Shown piece by piece: positions 1 to 11,499 of a stretch of 64,000 bases of DNA; position 1 is the first letter of the stretch, and each line of letters starts with the position of its first letter. The notes under the pieces are model-generated. The model made no database searches. It saw nothing but the letters and a program-made list of their open reading frames with translations, and had not been told where the DNA came from. Source of the stretch: Epiperipatus broadwayi (lineage: Eukaryota; Onychophora; Udeonychophora; Euonychophora; Peripatidae); contig JAQFVV010012394.1 in NCBI GenBank assembly GCA_028023455.1, positions 26,981,053 through 27,045,052 of the forward strand, given 5' to 3'. The position numbers and the translations under genes are program-made.

Positions 1-176
1 ATTAAAACTTATCTTTATTGCTTGAAAAATTGTTTTAGCAATAAGAACATGACATCATAAAGTGTATAGAGGAATGTAAACAATACTATATACTATTAGA
101 AAGTAAAACAGGAAGAATCTCCAAAGTTATGACAATATCTTTTGAAAGTTGCTCTATGTAGTTTAATGCAATGGTA

Positions 177-300
177 AGGTCAGAATCTGGACTGTGACAT
201 CATCGAATCGATTCCACTGCAGCACTTCTGGTACTCAAACTTCTTATAAATTCCAGAAACATAAAGTCCTCATTCAATTATTTATCGATTATTTAAAAAG
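177..300 (+). repeat. SINE1 copy (tRNA-like SINE family)
   Basis: This copy shares the family signature: a 'gaatctgg...' region, a B-box-like 'gaatcgattcc', 'gcacttctggtactcaaac', 'ttcttataaattcc', and a 3' end running into 'caattatttat'. The same order of motifs recurs at about 20.2, 54.2, 57.9-59.4 and 61.3 kb. The 5' A-box half is poorly preserved here. Confidence 0.6.
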
Positions 301-389
301 TTCAACTATTATATATGGAAAAGCAAAATATTTAACTAAATCTATGTGGGAAATCTCTCCAACTTATGGTAAAATTATTGTAGGTGAAA

Positions 390-1950
390 CAAGAGAGAAA
401 TCGTTATCAAAACTATGTACAAAATATCTAAATGATGATCAGACAAGTGGGAGAATGTAGGAATGACATAAATATTTAAGTGCAGTGAAAAGAAATGCAT
501 TAACAATTACAGAATTATGACCATTGCAAGTAATATTCACAGAGAAACTTTGGAATCAAAGTTGGTTTGTTGAAAGACAGTTATTTATTAAACCAAGCCA
601 TTTCCTAGATTATGTATGTATATTTTTTTATTATTCGAAATAAAGGTGATTATCCATCTATCAAACCAACCAAAAAGAACAAGCTGAATTAAAAGTAGTT
701 TGAGTATAATAGACCATGTCCAGATATTAAGAGAAGTTATAGAAAAGACCAATAAATAGGAAATACTATTTTTCTTTGGATTTATATATTACAAAAAGAC
801 ATTTGATTCTGTAAGTATTTCATTAGTAATTAAAACTTTTGAGTATCGAGATCCAGGATATTATCAATTTCTGGTGAATATTTATTAATAATTGCAAAAA
901 TTAGACTACAGTGACATTAAAATATTATTGGGAACTTATATTATTTGATACAATAGCAAAAGGACAGACTCTGGAACTTAATGTCCAGATTGTATATAGT
1001 TCTTTTACTTCTTGCACTCAAACTTCTTATGAACTTCCAAAATATAAATCTATTAGATGATGTGATGGTGGTAGTAGTGATAATGATGATGATTATTATT
1101 AATGATAAGGGGGTAACACAGGATCATTCCCTTTCTCCAAAAATTTTTAAAGCTGTTTGGTAGGTGATATTTCATGGATTAAAATTGGAATTAAAGGGTT
1201 TAAAATAAGTGGAATATTATTTTGATTCTGCATATGATGTAATAATAGGTTACATCAGTCATAAAACCTATTAGATAAAAGCCAAAAAAATAGGATCAAA
1301 GAAAAATGGTGAACGGCTAAAGTAATGTTCAAAGGCTTTTAAAAAAGGAACAAAATAAACATTGATACTAATGAATTAGAAATTGTTCAATTATAAATGT
1401 CTTGATCATATTATTAATACTTCTAGAGCCATTAATAAACAAAATTAGGCATAAAATTAAATTTGGATGGCATGCTTTTAGATTAATAAATAAGAAAATA
1501 ATATGAAAATGACATACGTTTATGTTCTTGAAAATAACGTTTTTGAATAAATGTGTTTTATAAATGTTCACGTGTGAAATAGAAGCTTAAATACTTAGTA
1601 GAAGAACAGGGCAAATTTCATATTAATCTACAAAATGTGGCAAGAGAAAGAGAGAGCTGTTGGGAATAATATAAAGAGAACAAAATGTAAATGCTAAGAA
1701 ATCAATCAGTATCATTTATTGAAAAAATTAAGAGATTGAAATGTAAACATATTCCTAGAAAACATGTGACAGGCAGACCACTGGAGACTTAAACTGAATC
1801 TCAAAAGATCTACACACAAACCACATGTGAGATGAATGGATGAAATAAGGAAGTTTGTTGAAGCAATATGAAAAGGAGAAGTTACACACTGGCAAAACAT
1901 AATTCAACATGGAAAGACTTTCGATATTCAGTGGAATAATAATTGTTGAA
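390..1950 (+). mobile_element. RTE-like LINE, copy 1 (degraded)
   Basis: Several blocks match the better copy at 38974-41830 in the same order. Residues near 395-455 resemble the segment around KLYTKCLN. Bases 662-860 match the RT segment containing 'agaacaagctg' and 'acatttgattct'. Bases 1110-1260 match the segment before FADD, and 1370-1945 match the 3' RT end. Stops and frameshifts are frequent and no long frame remains. A SINE1 copy interrupts it near 948-1050. The 3' end lacks a clear (GAT)n tail. Confidence 0.65.
948..1055 (+). repeat. SINE1 copy inserted in RTE copy 1
   Basis: The motifs 'agactctggaactta', 'cttgcactcaaac' and 'cttatgaacttcc' in this order match the SINE1 family. The flanks on both sides match consecutive parts of the RTE-like LINE, so this looks like a nested insertion that came after the LINE. 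Confidence 0.55.
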
Positions 1951-2224
1951 ATTGATAACAATAAACTTTTTTTATTTCAATTATAAATTTCAAATTTAAT
2001 TTACTGCAGTAAATAAAGTGTTCCACCACCAGTCTTTATCGATCAAAATATAAAGAGAAAGTATTTTAGCAATCCAAAGTTTTCCAGATGCTTTAATTCA
2101 ATAATTTCCATGATGTATCTATCCTGATAATCGGTACATCATGACTACAAGGAATTATTTAAGATATATATTTAATAGCAGAAATTAGGCATATTTACAG
2201 TAGAATAAGTACAGAATTGTTCAA

Positions 2225-2490
2225 AGTATCAACAGTGAGGAATGTGTTCAGGAAAATGTAGCATGCATGGAATACCAAAAACAATAGTCACTAATAAAGG
2301 CAATGGATTTACCTCATCAAAATGTAATAAATTCTTCAAAGACTGAAGAAAAATCCAGTCACTCATGCTACTGTACCATCCTAAGTCAAATAGTTTGGCA
2401 GAAAAAATCACTTAATATTTTAAACATAAGTTGAGCAAAGTAAATATGTCAAAGATACACACCATAATATATTCAACAACAAATAAGCTA
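2225..2490 (+). pseudogene. Ty3/gypsy-like integrase core remnant
   Basis: Translation near 2255-2420 gives a run resembling the retroelement integrase core: GIPKTIVT, then a changed D-N-G-like stretch, GFTSSK, and a YHPKSN-like motif followed by AEK. In working integrases this region holds the second catalytic Asp and the PYHPxxNG signature. Here an in-frame stop lies between the two motifs, and the key Asp position reads as Asn in this frame. It is a dead fragment. The piece at 3885-4160 is probably the other end of the same pol gene. Confidence 0.6.
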
Positions 2491-2499
2491 TTTCAACAG

Positions 2500-3880
2500 T
2501 AACAAAAAAAAAACAAAATCCTTAAGATATAATACTTATGGATAAACATTTAAGATCACACTTATTCTTTCGTTACCCTGTTATTAATTTAAAATGAAGA
2601 AAGTTAATCCCAGTTACACGTCTATTATAGATGAAATGTAGTCTAGTTATAGAATGATTTAAGAAAGACTTGTGTTGAAAAGAGAGTCAATGAATCATTA
2701 TAAAAACAATTATGTTCATGAGTGCAGTTGACATTTCAGCTAAAATAGAAATACATGGTTCCAATTTTAAAATTTCAGAATTAACCTTTTAATCATTCAA
2801 ATTTTTTTAGAAAATCCTAAATGTAGTTGGATTAAACTTCCAACTTTTTATTTGATTAACTTTATCTTTAGTCTTTATTATATCTTCAGAAATTTTAAAT
2901 TGTTTGTTACAAATATACACATTCATAAATGAAAAATATTCTTAAAAGTATTATATTAACTTAACAAATACATTTTAAAAATCATACGTCGAAATATGTA
3001 ATTAGATTTATAAAGAACAATTACTTTTTTTCTTCTTGAACTAGTTATCACATCACTTGTAAAAACATTAAATTTAATAAAACAGAATTGTTTTAACTTA
3101 GTTTGCAAAGCCCAAATGAAAATTTTTGTTCAGATTATTTAAAGCTATTGAAATTTTATTTAAAATTTAAAATTCTATTTATAATTTTTAAAAAATTACA
3201 ATAAGAAATTGTTGCAGACGATGTAAAAGGATTTTTCCCAACTGTATACAAGTTGTGACTGTACATTATTGAGTTCTCTTCACTTGTCTTCTTCTAAAAG
3301 AATTATTTTGTAATAAAATATGACCTAATCACATTAAACTTCTAAAATAATTAATATTAAACAAATATTTTGTGAAAAATAATCATAAATGTAAGCAAAT
3401 TATGGAAAATATGTTTTCATTTTGAAATCTAACAAAAGAATAAAACACTTGAAAGCTTTCTCAAACATTCTTATGTAGAGAGAATTAGAAATTCCTAGTC
3501 AGCAATACTGTAGGTGGAGTCTCACTAACTGTCAGCATCTTAAAAAAAGGGGATCTTTATAATATTGACATCTTGAGATTTTTTTTAATTAATAAGTCAT
3601 TACAATTTTAGCTCCAGATTTTTGCCAGAAAATATATGAAAAACTAAAGATATTTGCAAAAGAGCAACTTAGAGCCAAGCACAATGATGCCATCACATAA
3701 TTCAGAAAGTAATCATAAGTAATCATGTGAAAATTTAAAGCAACCACAAACAGATAACAACTTACAAAAGGTTGATCCCAAATGATGATTACTTTCAATC
3801 ACATCACAATCATCTTCAACCAATATCATTAGTGTTGCAGTCACCAATTCCCAAAACAGTAGTCATGGACAGAGGCATTC
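2500..3880. other. AT-rich stretch without a recognised gene
   Basis: It lies between two gypsy-like fragments and may include decayed pol sequence, but I see no motif that supports this. The open frame on the minus strand at 3589-3798 has no recognisable domain. Confidence 0.4.
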
Positions 3881-3884
3881 TCCA

Positions 3885-4160
3885 TACAAACAGAATCTTT
3901 TGTTGATAACAAAAAGACATGCCAAATACTATAGTGTATGATCCAACATTTGGAGTAGAGCAATGTCTGTTTGTTTTAATGAATTAAATAGGGGTAGTCA
4001 ATGGATGCCTACATATATAGGCAAAGACAGTAAACAAGTTGAATGCTTGAATGTAAACAAAGTCGGTAAGCTTAAAATTATGTGCTTAAATGAGACACTA
4101 GTCAAGAGATATGTTAACTGTCATATTACTAAACAAGTTTTGGATTGTTAATCAGATTCT
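3885..4160 (+). pseudogene. Ty3/gypsy-like integrase C-terminal (GPY/F-type) remnant
   Basis: The frame starting at 3963 (62 codons) reads like the end of a gypsy integrase: a segment with GSQWMPTYIGK, then about 25 residues later LVKRYVNCHI. In the family, W-x-P-G-x-I is followed by a strand-rich region and a terminal R-H-V-like motif. Just upstream, in the same direction, is an interrupted stretch with KRHAKYY resembling the Q-K-x-x-H-D region. The Gly after WMP is replaced by Thr. It is non-functional. Confidence 0.5.
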
Positions 4161-4164
4161 CAAA

Positions 4165-5090
4165 TTTGTATATACCAGAATCTAATCAGAAACGGGATGG
4201 AGGATTAATCCATCAAAAATAATGAACTAAAAAACTTTTGAATTAGAGAAGATCAATATGTATAAGAATCTAGGAGATAACAACTCAAGAAGACAGAAGC
4301 AAATTTCTCTCAGAGTCCCTGATCTCCATAAATTCCAACGGTCCAATTCCAAGGGCAACCAGAGGTAGATTAGATAAACATTATTTTTTTCTGTAAGCTT
4401 TCTGACTAGTTAGACTAACAGAGTTAATATTATGGGAACAGTTGTTAATTTATGTATTCATTACTTAATAATGTAACGCCCGATTTATATTAATTAATTT
4501 TCCATTATGTCATTATCCAATTTCACAATAAAATATAATTTTAATGTAATAAAGTAGTATTTGTTAAACTTAGTTTCGATACATATGATTTCATTTTATA
4601 TTTCATTGTTAGTTATCTGAAATATAAAAATAACTTGAATATTTTAAATTTTTATTACTTCTTCGTATTAATCATCAGTTTGTTCTATACAGGGAGTTTA
4701 TGGAAGAAATAAATCAAGCTTTTCTTCCAACAGACTATTTAAGATGCATACGTATTTAAGATATATATGTAGTTTCTCTTCTATTATTTGCTGAAGTCAA
4801 TATTTTTTAGTCACTCATATTTCAATATACTAGTAATTTTGATAACTCAATGTATACTAAAACGTAAACCAAATATCCTCTTTCTAAAAAAAAACCAAAC
4901 GAATTCTAATATTCTTAAAATTATAAAAATATGTGTACACGCCCACAAACGTACTATTTATAGCCTAAAGCAGCGTTTTGCTTTGTTTTTTTTTTTCTAT
5001 TGTAGTAAATTTGTGTTATTAATAATAAATTAAAAACATATCAAAATGAAAATTCAGGGAAATCGTTTTCTACCATTCCCTTAACAACGA
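4165..5090. other. AT-rich stretch, possibly the downstream end of a gypsy-like element
   Basis: It follows the integrase remnant. I could not place a polypurine tract or paired LTR. No coding region is supported. Confidence 0.3.
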
Positions 5091-5675
5091 ACGATCTAAA
5101 CGGCGTCAAATGATGCGCGGTTAATAAAACAGTTACATTCGACAATGAGAACAATAAATAGTCAGAGTTTAAGTCTATCATTTGCTAATTAATTAAGATT
5201 AGGGCCAAATAAATCAATGTAATAATATGACACCTAATATATTTCCAACTTTAACTGATTTTTTTCTCTCTCAACATCTTTGGTAGCATTCTATTGATTT
5301 CATAATTTTAATAAATTGTTGAGATTACATTGTCAACTCGTTTCTCTGGTGGGAAACAAAAATTAATTTATTAAAAAGAATTAATAGTTTATTTTTTCAT
5401 AAATTAAAACCACCTCCAGGATATTCCTATCAGACACTTACTCTAAATCAATAAAAGCACGCTAAGCTATTTTGGTGGCGGACTAACGCAACGTTTAAGC
5501 GACGGTATGTAGATTTCGACTGCTCGGATAAAAATTTGTTTTTTACTAAATATCTCTTAACTGACAACTTTAAAAAACATGAGCACGTGTACTGATGTGA
5601 ATAAATTTAACGTTTTAAAATATTTAATAGTAACAATAAAGCTAATATTGTAAATACTAACAAAGATACACCTAC

Positions 5676-5754
5676 CTAAACCTTCTTCCCCCGTGCTTTC
5701 ATCCATCTTGAAACAGCCGATACGATGGTTCTTTTTCCGTCTTGTGCGCACCAT
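5676..5754 (-). CDS. Candidate first coding exon of an unidentified host gene (partial)
   Basis: On the minus strand an ATG in good Kozak context (A at -3, G at +4) opens a basic, non-repetitive peptide starting MVRTRRKKNHRIGCF. It continues to ...ESTGEEGLG and then meets AG|GTAGGT, a good splice donor, at 5676/5675. Base composition differs from the surroundings: several CpGs occur here and over 5095-5790, while the rest of the window has few. I do not recognise the protein and cannot find the next exon at lower coordinates. The N-terminal Arg/Lys cluster could be a nuclear or nucleolar targeting region, which is inference. A chance frame in a GC-richer patch is the alternative. Confidence 0.35.
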
Positions 5755-5830
5755 ATTTACGCACGCATCTACAGTTTAGTAAAATGCTATAATGCGGCGG
5801 GAACATTGATACTATTTATAAAAACTGCTA
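5755..5830 (-). promoter_or_regulatory. Candidate promoter/5' UTR of the 5676-5754 exon
   Basis: Reading the minus strand toward the ATG, there is a TATAAATA-like box near 5813-5822 and then 'gttcccgcc', which resembles an E2F-type site. The segment is CpG-bearing. This is motif reading only. Confidence 0.25.
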
Positions 5831-5839
5831 AATTTTGAT

Positions 5840-7020
5840 TATTTTCTTTTTCAATTATTGCAAAAAGTACAAGTCTAATAAATTTATTTAATTAAACTAA
5901 ACTGATGAATAATTCATTTAACTAGAAAAAAATTAATTGCATATAAATGAAATTTTACTTGGCTGAAAACATTATACACACGCACGCACTGTACTTTTTC
6001 CATTTTTATATTACATATGTTTTCTATCAAAAGATATATTTATTGACATCAAAGAATTTCTAGCCAGGGGCTTTTGATCATTCTGAAAAAAAAAAAAAAA
6101 AACTTTCCTGTTAAATGGCCTTATTTTCCAACTAATTTTTTAATTAAAACAAACGAATAAATTTTCAGCTCGCAAAATTCTCAATAAAGATGAAAGCATT
6201 CTTGATGAAGTTTATTTCCCCACATGAATAATACCCTCCCTCTTTTTTATTTTATTTCTAATAGCAAAACGGATAACAGAGAGGTTAGTATTTTAAACTT
6301 AATTATATCAGTTTATATCTACCACAATTTCCTTCTTTTCACCACTCTTTTTTTTAAAAAAATCTATATTTCTTATCATTATCCTCATCTAAAAATGTCT
6401 CTACTCGTCTCTTCTTTTTCCTCTTTCTCTTTATTTCTATCTTTTCCGCATTTCAAATTAATCAGATGAGATGGCAATAATTGATAGGGCAATAAATAAA
6501 CTGTGTACTCTAAAGATAGAACATAAAGAATTCGAAAGAAAATACTTAATGTGGAAGACTAGTAAAACTCTATTATCTTGAGGCAGTTTTGGGTTTCTGG
6601 TAATTATAAAGTACATGTTTATGTTTATTTCTTTGAGAGGCTGGCAGATTTCTTTGAAAATATGAATTCTTCTTTTTATAGGTATCTGTTTAATACTGGT
6701 AGTAGAAGTTGGTAAATAAATATCTAGTAATCCAAAATATTGTTCCCCTCCCCCCTTTAGGATAGATTATGATGTTAAAAGTAGTCCGCATGATGTGATG
6801 TAGGGATGGAAGAGCAGAATTTGGAGCAGTAAATCATTCGATTGACTTTTCTTTTTCCTAATGTTAAAAATTATCACCATTTGATTCGTTTTTTTTTTTT
6901 TTGACATTGTTAATATATAATTATTCTGTAAAGCAGTTAAGAACAATTTCTATTTATAAATTATGGTGTTTGATCTTTTTACATAATTAATACGCTGTTG
7001 ACTCACTGTTTAACTTAAAT
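5840..7020. other. AT-rich stretch without a recognised gene
   Basis: It holds homopolymer tracts (A-run near 6085-6101, C-run near 6746-6756) and low-complexity open frames. Nothing here resembles a known domain. Confidence 0.4.
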
Positions 7021-7109
7021 ATGATTAATTTAACAGATTGCTTTAGTACAAATTTATGTTAATGCAATTTATCCACTTTGATCACTTTTTAGGAAAAAAA
7101 AATTTTTAT

Positions 7110-9335
7110 TGTGTATATTTCATCATCAAACACTATCAATCCACTGCAGGATGAAGGTCTCTCCAAGTTCAATCCATTTTCTTTGACCTCTAGTCTTTTT
7201 TCTCCATATCACCCTGCACACTTTCTTATTTCATTCATCCATCTCACATGTGGTTTCTTTCTGGGTCTTTTACACTCGCTTAGAATCCAATTTAAGATTT
7301 CAATTGTCTATCTATTATTGTCTTTTCTAGCAATATGTCCAGCCCAACTCCACTTCAGTTTTTTAATTCTTTCAACAATGTCAGTAACATCTATTTGTTC
7401 TCTTACACATGTATTGCATTTTCATTCTCTTCTTGTTACTTCCAACATGCATCTTTCCATATTTCTTTGAGTGATCTAAAGTCTCTGTATTGCTCTTCTA
7501 TTAAATTTCCAAGTCCCAAATCCATAAGTAAGAACTGGTAGGAGACATTTATTAAAAACTTTTCTTTTCAAACACATAGGCATATTTCCTTTCAATGCTA
7601 AGTTATTTCTAATTCTATGATTAATTTCATCCATTATGTTTTCATCTGTTGTAATAATCTGACCAAGGGATTGTAGTTGCTAACTTCTTCTAATTCATCA
7701 TAATCAATCTTTATTTTAATCTTTTGAGAAACCATTGAACATTACTTTAATCATTTTAACATTTACCTTTAATTCTACTATTTTACTTTCATCTGATAAC
7801 TTTTGCAACATTTCCTGAAGGTCTAAAGCATTATTTGCAAAAACACCTACATCATCTGAAAAATCTAAATGACTTTACTAAACTCCTTTAATTTCCCATT
7901 TTAATCCACAAAATATTTCTTGTAGCACCGCTGTAAAAAGTTATGGAGATATGGAGTCACTCTGTCTTACACCCTTCTCAATGTTAACCTTCCTAGTATC
8001 ATTGTGAAATCTAATTGTTGCTGTTGCATTTTTTATAAATATTTTTCAAAGTATGACAATATCCTGAGTCTATATGTTGATGATCCAATGCTTTAATCAC
8101 TGAAGAAATGCTTATAGAATCAAATGCCTTTTAATAATCTACAAATCTAAATAATAATGGCAATTCATATTCATTGGTCCTTTCTATAACTGCTCTCAAT
8201 ACTTGGATATGATCTATTGTACTAAAACTTCTTTTAAATTCAGCTTGTTCTCTTGGTTGGTTGAATTCCAATCCTCTCTTTAAACAAGTTGTAATTATCT
8301 TGATAATTTTTTTTATATAAAACTGATAAAAGGCTGATAGGTCTGTAATTTCTAATATCTTCTTTGTCACCTTTTTTAAATATCAATATTCATACTGCAT
8401 TCTTCAAATCATTTGGTAGATCTTTATTATTTAGACATTTGGTATATAACTTTGCCAAAATTCTTTCTATTTCTTCACCTGCTTCTTTTAATGTATCAAT
8501 TATAATTCCATCATTACCTGGAGATTTTCTTTTTTTCATAGATTTAATTGCATGTCTCACTTCTTCATTTAAAATTCTGGGCAATTCAGAAGATACAGTA
8601 GATATAGAAAGGACTTCTTCTTTATTATTATATAATTCTTGATAGAATTCTTCTACCCATTTTTTGATGTCATCTCTCTTTTTAATAATAGTTCCATTTT
8701 TTTTCTTATTGCAGATATAAGTTTCCTACCAATACCAAAATATTGTTTTATAGTTTTGAGACTTTTATTCTCCTCTACAGCTTTCCTTGCTAGTTTACAA
8801 TTATACTTTCTTATATCATTATAACTCTTTTTTGCACCATTTACAAAATTCAAGATATTCAATCCTTCTTAATGCATCATTTATCTTCATATTCCTTTTT
8901 TTCTTCATAAATTCTCTAATCTCAGTAGAAATTTTATTGATCAATTGCTACTTTTTTTTACCAGCTATCTTTGTTGCAGTTTTTAAAAGTGTATCAGTTA
9001 TTCTTCTGTTAATTTCATTCAAATCCAAATGATGTTCAAAATCTACTAATACTTGAAAATGATTTGCAAATTCTATTTTAAATTCATTAGAATGTTTCTG
9101 AAGATTAGGAATATCAACTGTAAATATTGTTTTTCTTAATAATTTTTGTCTCTCTAGTTTTGCATTAACATGTATCTTACATCTTACTAATCGATGATCA
9201 CTTCCTGTGTTAAATTTATTAAGAACATTACAATCTTGAAATATGTATTTTCTGTTAGTCAAAATATAATTCAATTCTACTGTATTTTCATTTAGATGCT
9301 TCCATTTCCTTTTTAAAGAATTCATAATATAAAGT
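7110..9335 (-). mobile_element. RTE-like LINE, copy 2 (degraded, minus strand)
   Basis: On the minus strand this copy runs from the C-terminal part of the EEP endonuclease (SDHRLVRCKI-like motif, near 9180-9205) through a linker (FGIGRKLISAIRKK near 8700-8750) and the RT N-terminal region (KKRKSPGNDGIIIDTLKEAGEE near 8470-8540) to the C-terminal part. It ends near 7110 with the family's 'ccactgcaggatgaag' (as read on +). Its order matches 39560-41790. Many frameshifts split it into short frames. The EEP N-terminus is missing, consistent with 5' truncation. Confidence 0.8.
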
Positions 9336-9462
9336 TTATATATACAATTAAAAAAAATAATTGCAAGGAAATCAAAGCCATATATCATGTGACTTAATTT
9401 AATAAGCTTGTATTACAAATGTTATATAATGAGCATGCCAATAGCTCTTAACAAGCTTTTTA

Positions 9463-9527
9463 GAATATTCCTATCCCCAGACTGGTTTCATGCTTTTGGC
9501 ATTCCTCAGTGAGGTGCGAGGATATTC
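9463..9527 (-). ncRNA. Hammerhead ribozyme motif B1 (well preserved)
   Basis: On the minus strand the order is: outer helix I gaatatcc, internal loop, inner helix I cctca, core CTGAGGA, helix II ATGC-loop-GCAT, GAAA, a 2-bp helix III (A-U, C-G) with loop CA, then GTC, inner helix I tgggg, loop ata, outer helix I ggaatattc. All conserved core positions fit C-U-G-A-N-G-A / G-A-A-A / U-H. Cleavage would follow the C complementary to 9480. It is a type I hammerhead, open at helix I, with an internal loop that could contact loop II. Activity has not been shown. Confidence 0.75.
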
Positions 9528-9899
9528 AAACATTAGATTTGAAATACCTAGTCAAGCCCAGCACTTTATCTAATGTTTAATTATTAAGGAGAAAATCTAA
9601 AATTTTCAGACATCCATATGTCTTGAAAAGCTATCTAACACCATATGGGACTGAACTAATATTAATAGCTTTAGCAATATAAAATCGCCAAAGTCTTAAA
9701 AGCAAAAACAATAATTGCAAGGAAATCAAGTCCTACATTATGTGACTTAATTTAATAAGCCTGTATTTCAAATGTTATATATAGCTCTTAACAAGCTTTT
9801 CAGAATATCCCTATTGCCAGACCAGTTTCATGCTTTTTGCATCTATTGGTTAATAGTTAAACATCAGATAAAGGGCTGGGCTTAACCTTGTATTTTAAA

Positions 9900-9978
9900 T
9901 CTAATGCTTAATATTGTAGCACCTCGTTGATGAATGCCAAAATCATGAAACCAGTCTGGCAATAGGGATATTCTGAAA
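9900..9978 (+). ncRNA. Hammerhead motif B3 (core mutated)
   Basis: This is the plus-arm counterpart of B1: TTGATGA (C3 replaced by U), 'atgccaaaatcat', GAAA, C-CA-G, then GTC at 9953-9955. Helix II keeps only part of its pairing (AUG-type ends). The C3 change should abolish activity. It is useful as an alignment partner for B1. Confidence 0.6.
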
Positions 9979-10261
9979 AGCTTGTTAACAGCTATTGGCC
10001 CATTCATTATATAACATTAAGTCAGGTGATATATGACTTGATTTCTTTGCAATTATTGCTCTTAAGGTTTTGGCAATTTTATATTGTTAAAGCTATTAAT
10101 ATATGGTCTATCTGAACTTAGTTCAGTCCCATATGGCTATTTAAGTTAGATCGCTGGATTTGAAGACATGTAGATGTCTGAAATTTTTAGATTTTCTACT
10201 TGGTAGTTAAACATTAGGTAAAGTGCTGGACTTGATCTGGTATTTTAAATCTAATGGTTGA

Positions 10262-10312
10262 ATATCCTAGCACCTCACTGAGGATTGCCAAAAACCTGAA
10301 ACTGATATTCTG
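10262..10312 (+). ncRNA. Hammerhead motif B4 (cleavage strand deleted)
   Basis: It has CTGAGGA (10277-10283) preceded by 'gaatatcctagcacctca', matching B1 helix I. After 'cctgaaac' the cleavage triplet and inner helix I strand are missing and the sequence jumps to 'tgatattctg'. It is a relic. Confidence 0.55.
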
Positions 10313-10539
10313 AAAATGCTTGTTAAGAGTTATTGGCATGCTCATTAAAAATAATGATAATAAAAAAAAATTTGCTAAAAAGTGTTCAAAGTAAAGTGGA
10401 TAAATTACATTTATATAAGATATTATAGCAAAATAAAGGAAATGGTGGATTAGTAACAAAGTTATATTCTTCAAATCTCGCATATTTGTAGATTAAAAAT
10501 AATATGTAGTCACAGATCAAGTTATGTTTTATCGATATT

Positions 10540-11350
10540 ACAAAAATCCTGACCAAGAAATTAAAAGTGAATGGAGATTATTTAAATCATCTAGATTTTG
10601 CAGGTGATGTAATTATGTTTGCAAATAATACTTCAGAGCTCAATGAAATGTTGCAAGAGTTATAAGATAATAGTAAGAAAGCAGGGTTAAAGATAAATGC
10701 TGCAAAGACTAAAGTAATGTTATGGATTTTCTCAAAAAAAGAAAGTAAACATTGTTAATGGTGAATTAGAAGAAATTAACAATTACAATATCTTGGTCAG
10801 ATTATTAATACAGATAGAAACATAATGTATAAAATTAACCATAGAATTAAACTTGGATGAAGTGCTTTTGGCAGAAATAATATTGAAAGGAAAAATGTAC
10901 TTCTGTTTGACTAGGAAAACTTTTTTAAAATATGATTTACCAGTTCTTAATTATGGATATGAGACTCAGACATTTAACAGAAGAACAATAAGAAGACCTC
11001 AGATTTCTCAATGAAGTATGAAGAGATGTATGTTAGAGTAACAAGAAGAAATTGAAAATGAAACAAATGAGTGAAAGAACAAACAGTTGTTAGTGGTATC
11101 ATTGAAACAAAAGACTGAAGTGAAATTGGGCTGGACATATCGATAGAAGAAATACTGTTGGTCAGTTGAAATCTTAAACTGAATTCCAAGAGATTGTAAA
11201 AGACTCAGAAAGAGAGCCTACATGAGATGGTTGAATGAAATAAGGTGTGTTGGTGCAATATGGAAAAGAGTGACTAGAGAGCTTAGAAACTGGATTAAAC
11301 TTGAAGAAATCATCTTTTAATTGATCAATGATGGTTGAAAATGATAATGA
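10540..11350 (+). mobile_element. RTE-like LINE, copy 3 (3' RT end only)
   Basis: It begins near the RT catalytic region; 'gattttgcaggtgatgta' gives FAGD where copy 4 has FADD, so the catalytic motif is lost. It continues through segments matching 41090-41790 (tail of the RT and C-terminal region) to 'aatgatggttgaaaatgataatgac', a relic of the (GAT)n tail. It is 5'-truncated and multiply frameshifted. Confidence 0.75.
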
Positions 11351-11499
11351 CACTAATGAATTATTAAAAGTCTAAGGGTACCAAGATATATAAAAATACT
11401 GAATGATATTAGATCTATGTAATTATGCAAGCAAGTTGACTTAAGTCCAAAACATTAAGACATTTCAGTTTGGCAATTTAATGTTTAAAAAAATGTGTA

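Larger units (their letters stand above)
9340..10360. mobile_element. Family B retrozyme-like foldback with hammerhead motifs
   Basis: This is about 1 kb of inverted repeat centred near 9866. The left arm (minus) and right arm (plus) each hold about 1.5 units of a roughly 340-350 bp repeat. Units share 'aataattgcaaggaaatcaa', 'cttaacaagctttt' and a hammerhead region with 'gaaaccagtctgg'. HHR cleavage positions on the minus arm are 340 nt apart (9480 and 9820). The CUGA/UUGA cores on the plus arm are about 350 nt apart (9926 and 10277). No protein is encoded. A shared 'ctgaacttagttcag' palindrome and the 'atccccagactgg' block link it to family A. Confidence 0.7.
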
